From NCBI RefSeq assembly GCF_003287935.1, contig NZ_CP030287.1, positions 5,287,022 through 5,351,021 on the forward strand: a stretch of DNA of 64,000 nucleotides. The letters are read 5' to 3'. Below the pieces are notes generated by a model. The model was not told where the DNA came from. It made no database searches and saw nothing but the letters and a program-made list of their open reading frames with translations. This DNA comes from Streptomyces sp. ICC1. GTDB taxonomy: Bacteria > Actinomycetota > Actinomycetes > Streptomycetales > Streptomycetaceae. The position numbers and the translations under genes were made by a program. This document shows positions 40,638-51,300 of the stretch, piece after piece. Position 1 is the first letter of the stretch; the number at the start of each line of letters is the position of its first letter.

Positions 40638-41081
40638 TCAGGCCTCGGTCGACTCGGCGGTCTCGGCCTCAGCCTCGTCCGCCTTCTTGTCGGCCTTCTT
40701 CGCCTTCTGCGTGATGGCTTCGCCCTTGCCCTCGCCGATGCCCTCGAGGGCCTTGGCGAACTCGTCGAAGGTGCGACGCTTGTTTTCCTTCGTCGCCGGC
40801 TGCAGCAGCGGCGCGGGGGCCGGAAGGCCCTTGTGCGCCTGCCAGTCACCGGTGAGCTTCAGGATGGCGAGCACAGCCTCGGTGGGCTGGGCGCCGACCG
40901 ACAGCCAGTACTGCGCACGCTCGGCGGTGACCTCGATGCGCGACGGGTTGTACGTCGGGTGGTAGATACCGATCTCTTCGATCGCGCGACCGTCCCGACG
41001 GGTACGGGCGTCGGCGACGACGATGCGGTAGTGCGGCTGGCGAATCTTGCCGAGGCGCTTGAGCTTGATCTTGACTGCCAC
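40638..41081 (-). CDS. rpsP: 30S ribosomal protein S16
   Basis: A 147-aa S16. The core is unmistakable: [40 protein letters not shown] and [20 protein letters not shown]. The C-terminal extension of about 60 residues (Lys/Glu/Ala-rich, [20 protein letters not shown]) is a feature of actinobacterial S16. The GTG at 41081 follows AGGAGACACCACTCCA with the AGGAG 11 nt upstream. It heads the rpsP-khpA-rimM-trmD-rplS series. Confidence 0.97.
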   Translation of the reverse strand: MAVKIKLKRLGKIRQPHYRIVVADARTRRDGRAIEEIGIYHPTYNPSRIEVTAERAQYWLSVGAQPTEAVLAILKLTGDWQAHKGLPAPAPLLQPATKENKRRTFDEFAKALEGIGEGKGEAITQKAKKADKKADEAEAETAESTEA

Positions 41082-41214
41082 TGGAGTGGTGTCTCCTGAA
41101 CTTGACGTGGTTGGGCACATGAGATGCCACGTGGGGTTGCGGTACTCGGGTGCCCGATGGACGCGTCAGCCGGAGGAGAGAGGGGTCCTATGCGACTGTC
41201 GAGTACAGCTGTCC

Positions 41215-41220
41215 ATTGTG
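41215..41220 (-). promoter_or_regulatory. Candidate -10 element for the rpsP operon
   Basis: On the minus strand TGTGGCACAATGG contains CACAAT, a plausible housekeeping -10, about 135 nt before the rpsP start. No good -35 hexamer is found at the usual distance, so this is only a candidate. Confidence 0.3.
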
Positions 41221-41251
41221 CCACACGCCCGAGGTGCCCCGCCCGCCCCGG

Positions 41252-41851
41252 TCAGGAAGCGGCTGCCGACACCGCGACGTCGGGAATGCGGAACGGTTTC
41301 ATACAGCCGCCGCACACGATCGGGGCCTGGGCCAGCACGGACGGGACCACCCGCACGTTGCGCCCGCAGTCGCAGACCGCCTTGACGCGGACGCCTCCGC
41401 CGGAGGATCCGTGCCGGGCGGCCGGACCCCGGAAACTGCGCTTGGTGTCGGCCGCCGTCGCGACCGTGTGGGCCTTCAGCGCTCGCTGGAGGCGCTCCAT
41501 CGTGGGGCGGTAGCGCGTCTTCGCCTCCGGGTTGAGCGAGACCAGCGAGAAACCGCTGCTCGCATGCGGCTCGTCGGCGTGGTCCAGGCCCATCTCCTCG
41601 GCGATCGCGAGGAACCTGCGGTTGTGGTAGCGGCCGGCGCGCGAGGTGTCACGCACTCCGCGGGCGGCGGCGATGCCGTGGACTGCCTCGTGCAGCAGTC
41701 GCTCGAAGGAGAGCTCGGCGCCGCAGGCGGACGAGGACTCTCCGATCAGGGACTCGGGCGCGGCAAGGTCAGGCAGCTCGGAGTGGTACCGCTGAATATC
41801 GGCCCACGCCTGCGCCAGCTCTGCGGCGAGAACAGGTGGTGTCGTGCTCAC
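41252..41851 (-). CDS. SprT-like putative metalloprotein
   Basis: A 199-aa protein of a type seen widely in streptomycetes without a name. A zinc-protease motif HEAVH lies in SFERLLHEAVHGIAAARGVR, followed by RAGRYHNRRFLAIAEEMGL, where the second H-x-x-x-F matches the third ligand region of SprT-like proteins (GHgxxFxxlxxxxgl). A C-terminal zinc ribbon has CDCG and CGGC (VKAVCDCGRNVRV, PIVCGGCMKPFRI). The GTG at 41851 is chosen because the upstream frame (to 41962) lacks protein character; no good ribosome site is seen for either. SprT relatives (Spartan) cut DNA-protein crosslinks; whether this one does is unknown. Confidence 0.65.
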   Translation of the reverse strand: MSTTPPVLAAELAQAWADIQRYHSELPDLAAPESLIGESSSACGAELSFERLLHEAVHGIAAARGVRDTSRAGRYHNRRFLAIAEEMGLDHADEPHASSGFSLVSLNPEAKTRYRPTMERLQRALKAHTVATAADTKRSFRGPAARHGSSGGGVRVKAVCDCGRNVRVVPSVLAQAPIVCGGCMKPFRIPDVAVSAAAS

Positions 41852-42006
41852 GTCGTGACAACGAGCCGGGGTGCCCCGGTGTTCCGATTCCGGGCCATTC
41901 CAAATTTTTTGCACGTACCAGTCAGTTCTGTCTGATGCGTCCCGACGAGGACGGGTGCGCACATCTCAGGAGGAGTCGGTACGTAACGAGGGCCAACGAC
42001 GGCACA

Positions 42007-42040
42007 GCCCCGGCGCGCGGCGCGAGCCGCACGCCGGGGC
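42007..42040. terminator. Terminator of proS
   Basis: GCCCCGGCG and CGCCGGGGC pair, with inner GCGG/CCGC after one mismatch, about 25 bp beyond the end of the leftward proS gene. Confidence 0.75.
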
Positions 42041-42064
42041 GTGAGACCGGTCCAGCCGGACCGG

Positions 42065-43477
42065 CTAGTACGAGCGGGCGACGATGGCGAGGTTGCCGGG
42101 GCTGTCGTCGGCCTCCGGGACCCCGCCGTCCTCGGTGATCAGGCAGCGTACGGAGACGGCCTGCTCGGCGAGCTTCGCCTCGCCCTCGGGGCCGAGGTCG
42201 GCCCACGGGATGCGCGCCCAGCCGCCGGCGATGGCGGCCTCGGCGGCCTCCTCGATGGTCGCGACGTCGGACGTGCGGGACTCGCGGCGCTCGCGGGACT
42301 CGCGCAGCAGCTGCGCCTGGTCCTCCTCCAGCACCTTGGGCAGCAGGGCGGCGAGGTCGGAGATCTGCACGGCCTCCTTGCCGCCCGGGATCCGGCGGGC
42401 CAGCATCGCGGTGCCGGCCTCCAGGTCGCGGGGGCCGATCTCGACGCGGACCGGTACGCCCTTGAGCTCCCAGTCCACGGCGCGGCGGCCGAAGGGGGTG
42501 TCGACCCGGTCGTCGACGAAGACGCGCAGGCCCGCGGCCTTGAGCTGGGCGCCCAGCTCGCGGACCTTGGCCACGGCCTCGTCGCCCTTGATCGCCATGA
42601 CGACGACCTGGACGTGCGCGAGGCGCGGCGGGACCCGCAGGCCGTTGTCGTCGCCGTGCGACATGATCAGGCCGCCGACCATGCGGGTGGAGACGCCCCA
42701 CGAGGTCTGCCAGACGAGCTCCTGCTTGCCTTCCTTCGACAGGTACTGCGTGTTGAAGGCCTTGGCGAAGTTGGTGCCGAGCTCGTGGCTCGTGCCCAGC
42801 TGCAGGGCCTTGCCGTCGCCCATCATGCCCTCGAGGGTGAGGGTGTTGATGGCGCCGGCGAAGCGCTCCTTGGCGGTCTTGCGGCCGAGCACGACGTCGA
42901 TGCCGAGCACGTTCGTCATGAAGTCGCCGTAGACGTCGCGGTGGATGCGGCCCGCGTAGTCGCGGGCGTCCTCGTAGGAGACGTGGGCCGTGTGGCCCTC
43001 CTGCCAGAGGAACTCGCTCGTACGGAGGAAGATGCGCGGACGCATTTCCCAGCGGACCACGTTCGCCCACTGGTTGATCAGCAGGGGCAGGTCGCGGTAG
43101 CTCTGGACCCACTTGGAGAAGTACTCGTTGACGATCGTCTCGGAGGTGGGGCGGACGACGACCGGCTCGTCCAGCTCCTTGCCGCCGCCGTGCGTGACGA
43201 TGGCGAGCTCGGGGGCGAAGCCCTCGACGTGCTCCGCTTCCCGGGTCAGGTACGACTGCGGGATGAACAGCGGGAAGTACGCGTTCTGGGCGCCCGCGTC
43301 CTTGATGCGCGCGTCCATCTCCTGCTGCATCCGCTCCCACAGCCCGTAGCCGTACGGTCGGATGACCATGGTGCCGCGTACCGGACCGTTGTCGGCCAGC
43401 TCGGCCTTGTTGATCAGATCCTGGTACCAGCGGGGGAAATCCTCCGCCTGGGGGGTGAGAACGGGTGCCTTTGCCAT
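42065..43477 (-). CDS. proS: Prolyl-tRNA synthetase, archaeal/eukaryal-type
   Basis: A 470-aa class II synthetase. Motif 2 is WEMRPRIFLRTSEFLWQEGH; the N-terminal DFPRWYQDLINKAELAD, RPTSETIVNEYFSKWVQSYR and the anticodon domain (LAHVQVVVMAIKGDEAVAKV) agree with the shorter ProRS class that lacks the editing insert. The C-terminal extra domain ends in ...AIVARSY, the buried tyrosine typical of archaeal/eukaryal-type ProRS. Most bacteria, and I believe many streptomycetes, use a 560-570-aa editing type, so this copy may be the only ProRS or an additional, possibly inhibitor-resistant, one. The ATG at 43477 gives MAKAPVLTPQAEDFP. Confidence 0.93.
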   Translation of the reverse strand: MAKAPVLTPQAEDFPRWYQDLINKAELADNGPVRGTMVIRPYGYGLWERMQQEMDARIKDAGAQNAYFPLFIPQSYLTREAEHVEGFAPELAIVTHGGGKELDEPVVVRPTSETIVNEYFSKWVQSYRDLPLLINQWANVVRWEMRPRIFLRTSEFLWQEGHTAHVSYEDARDYAGRIHRDVYGDFMTNVLGIDVVLGRKTAKERFAGAINTLTLEGMMGDGKALQLGTSHELGTNFAKAFNTQYLSKEGKQELVWQTSWGVSTRMVGGLIMSHGDDNGLRVPPRLAHVQVVVMAIKGDEAVAKVRELGAQLKAAGLRVFVDDRVDTPFGRRAVDWELKGVPVRVEIGPRDLEAGTAMLARRIPGGKEAVQISDLAALLPKVLEEDQAQLLRESRERRESRTSDVATIEEAAEAAIAGGWARIPWADLGPEGEAKLAEQAVSVRCLITEDGGVPEADDSPGNLAIVARSY

Positions 43478-43619
43478 GGCGCGAATGGTACGGCGCCCGG
43501 CGTGCTGAGCGTGAATCGGGTGCGAATCGGGTGGCGCGCTCCTCTGGACGCGGGGTCGAATCGGGAGTTCCCTGGCAACGGGGGCATGGGGGCGAAACGG
43601 AATCAGGAGCGCTCTTTCG

Positions 43620-44345
43620 ATGACACCGACGCCGACGGCGACGCTTGTCGCCCGGGACTGGGCGGAAATCCAGGAACGGATGCTGGTACCGCTGTACGAG
43701 GCGGTCTACGACCGACTGGACATGGGGCCGGGCGACCGGCTGCTGGGCCTCGGCTGCGGGGCCGGGCTGCCCCTCCTGCTGGCCTCGGGGCGGGGAGCCC
43801 TGGCCACGGGTGTGGAGGCGGATCCGGCGCTGCGGACACTGGCGCGTGAGCGGCTGCTGGAGGTGCTGGCGGCCCCGCCGGCGCCCGTGGTGCCGTACGA
43901 CGTGCTGCTGGCCTTCTCGCCCGCTCCGGGCGCCCTGGAGGCCGCCCTGCCGGCGCTGCGCCGGCCCGGCGGGGTGGTGGTGCTGGCCGACTGGGGCCCC
44001 GCGGAACGCTGCACGGTGCCGTCCGTCCTGGGCGGCGGACCGGCGGCGCGGGACCTGGACGCGGTGGTGGCCTCGGCCGGGCTGGTGCCGGACGGGTCGG
44101 GGCGGGTGTTCTGCCCCTTCGGCTACGCGGATGTGGACAGCGCGGTACGGGGGTTGCTGTCGACCGGGCTCTACCCCGGTGCGGGCACCGGCTCCACCGC
44201 AGCGGCGGGCCCCGCGCCCTTCGAAGCGGCCGACCCGGCCCTGACGGAGAAGGAGCTGGCCGAGGCGCTTCACCCGTACGAGCGGGGTGACGGGGCCGTG
44301 TGGCTGCCGAACATCTTCCGGTACGTCATCGCCCGGACGGCGTAA
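43620..44345 (+). CDS. SAM-dependent methyltransferase
   Basis: A 241-aa class I methyltransferase-like protein. Motif I is degenerate but visible (GDRLLGLGCGAGLPLLLAS), followed by the acidic ATGVEADPALRTLARERLLE. Post-motif strands VPYDVLLAFSP and RRPGGVVVLADWGP follow. The C-terminal half (YADVDSAVRGLLSTGLYPG) is of the type seen in ubiquinone/menaquinone-biosynthesis-like methyltransferases. The ATG at 43620 has CAGGAGC about 9 nt upstream. Substrate unknown. It is divergent from proS and convergent with ftsH. Confidence 0.75.
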   Translation: MTPTPTATLVARDWAEIQERMLVPLYEAVYDRLDMGPGDRLLGLGCGAGLPLLLASGRGALATGVEADPALRTLARERLLEVLAAPPAPVVPYDVLLAFSPAPGALEAALPALRRPGGVVVLADWGPAERCTVPSVLGGGPAARDLDAVVASAGLVPDGSGRVFCPFGYADVDSAVRGLLSTGLYPGAGTGSTAAAGPAPFEAADPALTEKELAEALHPYERGDGAVWLPNIFRYVIARTA

Positions 44346-44378
44346 CGGCGTCCCCCGCGCGCAAGGTGTGCGGGCCGG

Positions 44379-44413
44379 GCCGGGCGGGGCCGGGGGATCC
44401 GGTCCCGCCCGGC
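44379..44413. terminator. Terminator between convergent methyltransferase and ftsH
   Basis: GCCGGGCGGG (44379-44388) pairs with CCCGCCCGGC (44404-44413); CCGG/CCGG extend it inside. It lies between the two converging stop codons and can act in both directions. Confidence 0.75.
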
Positions 44414-44420
44414 TTCGCGG

Positions 44421-46343
<1,923 letters not shown>

Positions 46344-46448
46344 GTGGCCTCCTTCTGCCGTCCTCCCGGCCGACCATAAGCGACAAACCGGATCATCGCT
46401 CGGGTGTGCGGAGCCGGTGGGATCGGCCCGCCCCGGACGGGCCCGGAC

Positions 46449-46488
46449 ACGGCGAAGGGCCCCGACACCGGTCGGGGCCCTTCGCCGT
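46449..46488. terminator. 18-bp perfect terminator of ffh
   Basis: Arms 46449-46466 and 46471-46488 are perfectly complementary, core GGCGAAGGGCCCCGAC, with loop ACCG. It lies 20 bp after the ffh stop and isolates ftsH from ffh. Confidence 0.92.
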
Positions 46489-46508
46489 ACCTCCGCCGCG
46501 CGCGGCGG

Positions 46509-48083
46509 CTACTTCATGAACTTCTTGAACTCGTCCGGGAGGTCGAAGTCCCCGCCCGCCTGGCCGCCGCCGGCCGGAAGGCCGAACGGGTTGCCGCCGG
46601 CGGCGGGCTCGACCGCCTCCGGGCCGGCCTCGCGGCGCGCGGCGGCCGCGGCCTCTTCTTCCTTGCGCTTCATCGGGTTGCCGCTCTTGCGCTTGCCCTT
46701 GGCCTGCTTGATCTGCTTCTTCTGCCGGCCGGGGCCGCCGCCCATCCCGGGGATGCCGGGCATGCCCGGCATGCCGCCGCCCTGGGCCATGCGGGACATC
46801 ATCTTGCGGGCCTCGAAGAACCGCTCGACGAGCGACTTGACGGCGCTGACCTCGACACCGGAGCCCTTGGCGATGCGGGCGCGGCGCGAGCCGTTGATGA
46901 GGTGCGGGTCCTGGCGCTCGGCCGGGGTCATCGACTTGATGATCGCGGCGGTCCGGTCGACGTCGCGCTCGTCGATGTTGTTGATCTGGTCCTTGATCTG
47001 CCCCATGCCGGGCAGCATGCCGAGCAGCTTGGAGATGGAGCCCATCTTGCGGACCTGCTCCATCTGGGACAGGAAGTCGTCGAGCGTGAACTCCTTGGGG
47101 CCCTTCTGCAGCTTGGCCGCCATCTTCTCGGCTTCGGCCTGGCTGAAGGTCTTCTCGGCCTGCTCGATCAGGGTGAGCATGTCACCCATGTCGAGGATCC
47201 GGCCCGCCATGCGGTCCGGGTGGAAGGCGTCGAACTCGTCGAGCTTCTCGCCGTTCGAGGCGAACACGATCTGCTTGCCGGTGACGTGCGCGATCGAGAG
47301 CGCGGCGCCGCCGCGGGCGTCGCCGTCGAGCTTGGAGAGCACGACGCCGTCGAAGCCGACGCCGTCGCGGAAGGCCTCGGCGGTGTTGACCGCGTCCTGG
47401 CCGATCATGGCGTCGACGACGAAGAGGATCTCGTCGGGGCTGACGGCGTCGCGGATGTCCGCGGCCTGCTGCATCAGCTCCTGGTCGATGCCGAGACGGC
47501 CGGCGGTGTCGACGACCACGACGTCGTACTGCTTGGTGCGCGCGTACTCGATGGAGTCCTTGGCGACCTGGACCGGGTCGCCGACGCCGTTGCCGGGCGA
47601 GGGCGCGTAGACGGCCACGCCGGCGCGCTCGGCGACGACCGAGAGCTGGTTGACGGCGTTGGGGCGCTGGAGGTCGCACGCGACGAGGAGCGGGGTGTGG
47701 CCCTGCCCCTTCAGCCACAGGCCGAGCTTTCCGGCGAGGGTGGTCTTACCGGCACCCTGGAGGCCGGCGAGCATGATCACGGTGGGCGCGGTCTTGGCGA
47801 AGCGCAGCCGCCGGGTCTCGCCGCCCAGGATGGAGACCAGCTCGTCGTTGACGATCTTGAGGACCTGCTGGCCCGGGTTCAGGGCCTTGGAGACCTCTTC
47901 GCCGCGGGCGCGCTCCTTGACGTTCGCGATGAAGGAGCGGACGACCGGGAGTGCGACGTCGGCCTCGAGGAGGGCGATACGGATTTCCCGCGCCGCAGCG
48001 TCGATGTCCTGCTCGGAGAGGCGGCCTTTGCCCCGGAGGGACTTGAAGGTCGCGCTGAGGCGGTCGGAAAGCGTATCGAACAC
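46509..48083 (-). CDS. ffh: Signal recognition particle protein Ffh
   Basis: A 524-aa SRP54 GTPase that brings nascent membrane proteins to FtsY. N domain from MFDTLSDRLSATFKSLRGKG; G1 GLQGAGKTT (107-115); VVVVDTAGRLGIDQELM is the G3 region; FDGVVLSKLDGDARGGAAL holds G4. The Met-rich M domain for signal peptide and 4.5S RNA binding contains RMAQGGGMPGMPGIPGMGGG. The GTG at 48083 gives the universal MFDxL start. The frame is open further upstream, through a prepilin peptidase stub to 48389, so a longer fused product is possible. Confidence 0.96.
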   Translation of the reverse strand: MFDTLSDRLSATFKSLRGKGRLSEQDIDAAAREIRIALLEADVALPVVRSFIANVKERARGEEVSKALNPGQQVLKIVNDELVSILGGETRRLRFAKTAPTVIMLAGLQGAGKTTLAGKLGLWLKGQGHTPLLVACDLQRPNAVNQLSVVAERAGVAVYAPSPGNGVGDPVQVAKDSIEYARTKQYDVVVVDTAGRLGIDQELMQQAADIRDAVSPDEILFVVDAMIGQDAVNTAEAFRDGVGFDGVVLSKLDGDARGGAALSIAHVTGKQIVFASNGEKLDEFDAFHPDRMAGRILDMGDMLTLIEQAEKTFSQAEAEKMAAKLQKGPKEFTLDDFLSQMEQVRKMGSISKLLGMLPGMGQIKDQINNIDERDVDRTAAIIKSMTPAERQDPHLINGSRRARIAKGSGVEVSAVKSLVERFFEARKMMSRMAQGGGMPGMPGIPGMGGGPGRQKKQIKQAKGKRKSGNPMKRKEEEAAAAARREAGPEAVEPAAGGNPFGLPAGGGQAGGDFDLPDEFKKFMK

Positions 48084-48389
48084 GGTGGTCGCGATTCCTC
48101 GGGTCGGGGGCGTGTGGTCGTCCCCCAGGGTATCGGTCCCCGCCACCGACCCGGCCCTGCGGGCGGCAATCCCCGTGGTGGAGGCTTCGGCCGCGCAGCG
48201 GGGGCACACCCCGCGGCCCAGCCAGCCGCGGGCCGGGCCGGTCAGTGGATGCCCGGCCGGGCAGGCCCCGCGCCAGGGGGTGTCCGGGGGGACCGCGAGC
48301 CGGTAGGCGGCGCGGGGCAGGACCAGGCCCGTGGCCGTGCCCCAGGAGGCGACCCCGGCGACGAGCGCGGTGATGCCCAGGGAGTCCAC
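48084..48389 (-). pseudogene. Prepilin peptidase N-terminal stub, in frame with ffh
   Basis: A GTG at 48389, 4 nt after the stop of the LysM-BTAD gene, opens MDSLGITALVAGVASWGTAT, then LVLPRAAYRLAVPPDTPWRG and a Cys pair region ACPAGHPLTGPARGWLGRGV ending CPRC. This is the membrane helix and zinc/CxxC region of a PilD/TadV-like prepilin peptidase. After CPRC the sequence loses the pattern; none of the later membrane helices or the two catalytic Asp residues are present. There is no stop codon before the ffh GTG, so about 102 codons run on into ffh. It looks like what is left after a deletion joined the end of the tad operon to ffh. Confidence 0.6.
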
Positions 48390-48393
48390 CGGC

Positions 48394-51300
48394 TCAGCCC
48401 GCCGCGGCGCCGCCGCGCCGCCAGGCGGGCAGCAGCTCGTCGATCAGCGCCTCGGTGCGCGGTGCGAGCCCGCGCCCGTGCGCGCTGCCCCGGTCCGCGA
48501 GCCGGGCCACGAGCTCCGAGAGCCGGGCCTCGTCGCCGGTGGCGTGGGTCGCGCGCAGCAGCCCGTGCCAGAGCCGCTCGTCCTCCGGCGCGGAGGACAC
48601 GGCGACGGTGAGCGCCTCGATGGCCGGCTCGGGCCGGTCCAGGCCCATGTGGTGCCCGGACAGTGCGAGGGCGACGTCGGCGACGAGCAGCGGCAGCTGC
48701 GCCTCGATGATCTCGTGGCCGAGCCACTGGTAGCGCCCGGCGGGCCGGTCCTGGAGCAGGGGGCCCCGTACGAGACCGAGCGCGTCGGTGAGCAGGCGCT
48801 CGCGCACGGCGGTGTCCCCCGCGCCGCGGCCGGACGCCGCCTCGTGGTGCAGGGAGCGCAGCACGTCCAGGTCGGAGACGACGGAGCGGGCCAGGGTGAG
48901 CCGGCCGGCGGCGTCGGAGCCCAGGCGCGCGGTGCCGTCCGGGTCGGTGCCGAGCCAGTCGCGCAGCCGCTCGACCAGTGCGTCGCGCACGTCGTCGGTG
49001 GCTCCGCGCGGCCACAGCGCGGCGGCGAGCACCCGGGGGTTGACGCCTTCGCGGTGGAGCAGGAGCAGGGCCAGGGCCTCGTGGAGGAGGGCGCTGCGGT
49101 CCCCGTCGGGGGTGTCGAGGCCGATGAGCTCGTACGGGCCCACGAGGCGGGCGTACACGGCGGGGCGCCCGGCCTCCGTGATGTCGATGAGGAACGGCTG
49201 CGCGCCGCGGGCCTGGGCGCCGCCCGAGGCTGCGGCGGGGTCGGAGCCGGGGTCGGCCTCGTTGAACAGCCGGACCACGGCCGCGCGCTGGTCGGCGGGC
49301 AGCTGCTGCGCCTCCAGGTCGAGGCCGAGCAGCGGGGCGAGCAGCCGCCCGTCCCCGGTGATCTCCATCTCCCAGGCCGCGCCGGGGACGTCCTTCGCCC
49401 CGGCGGCGACGAAGTAGCCGATGCCGAGCCGGCCCGCGCCGGAGGCGAGTCCGGCGAGCCGGTCGAGCTCCTCCTCGGTGGGCTCGGCGGCCATCAGGAC
49501 CAGGTGCGGGGCCCAGCGGGTGTTCTGGATGTGCCCGGTGCGGCCGGTCAGGACCGAGTCGTGCCCGGCGACGCCCAGGGCGCCGGCGCGCTGGCGGGTC
49601 TCGGCCTCCATGGCCTGGAACATGTCGTCGATGTCGGCGAGGTGGCGCAGCCGGGACGGGGCCAGTGGGAGCAGCTCCTCGCCGAAGCCGACCAGGGTGA
49701 TCGTCATGCGGTCCGACCAGCCGTTGGTGGCGAGCTCGGCGGCGACGGAGGCCATCACGGCGTCGCGGTCGGCCCGCGCGCCGCTCAGGGAGACGATGCC
49801 CGGGACCGATTCCAGGTTGAGCAGCAGCCGGGAATCGCCCAGGGTGCCGAGGCTGACCAGGCCGGGGTAGGGGGCCGCGGTGTCGCCGGCGCTGTCGCGT
49901 CCGCCTCCGCTCCCGCCGTCCGCGTGGTCGTCGGCGCCCGCCTCGAGCTGCCAGAACGTCGGGTCCTGGCCGTGGGTCCAGGGCGCGGGCGGGGTCCCGT
50001 AGGGCTGGGCGAGCTGGAGGTGGATCGCGGTGCCGGTCAGCCAGGCCGCGTACACGGTCGGCAGCGGGCGGGAGGCCGCGGCGAGGGACTCCGACAGGCC
50101 GCGCAGGGCGCGGTCGAGGCGGCGTACCGCCTCGGGGTCGGCGCCGACGAGCAGGGCGTCGTGGACGTCGGCGGCGTCTCCGGTGGGGACCAGCGGGGTG
50201 TTTCCGGCGCCCCCGGCGCCGCCGGAGCCGGAGCGCGTCGCGGCCTGCCACAGGGCGGCGCGGCGCCTGCGGCCGAGTGCGGCGAGCAGCCCGGCGGCGA
50301 GCAGCGGGGAGCCGAGGAGGGCCTCGGGCAGGCCGAAGGAGAAGCCCTGCCCGTCGGCCGCGGTGACGGCGGTGGCGGTGGCAGGGGTTTGGGACGTGGC
50401 GGGCGCGGCGGGGGTCGCCCGGGACGGCACGGCCGTGGACCAGTCGCGCGGGATGACGATCTGCGTGGTGTCGGTGTCCACGGACCCCGCGGCGGGCTTG
50501 CCCGCGTGCTTTCCGCCGGGCTTGGCCTGGCCGCCCTGCGCGTGCGCGCCGCTGCCGCCGCTCTTGGCGTAGTCGGCGATGTCCGCGTTGCCGGAGCCCG
50601 CGGCGCTGCCGGCGAAGGCACCGCGCTCCGTCTCCTGCACGGCGGCCGGGGTCTCGACGAGGTCCCCGCCGAAGGCGTCCGCGGGCATCTCCATGATCCA
50701 GCCGGGCCGGATCAGGCTGGCCTTGGAGAGCTTCTCGCCGTCGGGCTGCACCCGGTTCTTGTTCAGGTCGTAGATCTCCGAGTAGCGGCGCCCGTCGCCC
50801 AGATGGCGTTCCGCTATCTCCCACAGGGAGTCGTGGTGGCGGCCCTGCGGCGGCTGGATCCGGTAGAACTTCGTGCTGCCCTCCGCCTCCGCCGCGTGCT
50901 CGGCGGCGGCCTTCGCCTGCGCGGCCGCCTGCTGCTCGACCGCCTCGCGCACCGTCTGCGACTGCGCCTGCCCGGGCAGCTGCTGGGCGGAGGCGGCCAC
51001 CGCGGGCCGGTGCTGGTCGGCGGGCGACTGGCCGAGGTTGGCGAGGCCGGGGGCGAAGCTCGCCGCGCTCGCCGTCACCAGCAGCAGCGCGGCGACCAAC
51101 TGGCGGGCGAGCGCCTGGCTGCCGCCGGCGCCGGGCACCCGGGTCGGCATGCCCACCCCGGACACGGCGGCCTTGACCTCGACCAGGACGCACGCGGTGA
51201 ACTGCGCCCAGGCCAGCCAGCAGACGACCCCGAGCACGCTGAGGAAGGTCTGGACGGTGATCTGCTGCTGGAAGAAGTCCACCGAGGGCAGCTCGTCGGG

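Noticed and set aside
43478..43619. T-box or other leader upstream of proS
   Set aside because: The spacer has repeated GAATCGGG but no T-box core or specifier structure could be seen.
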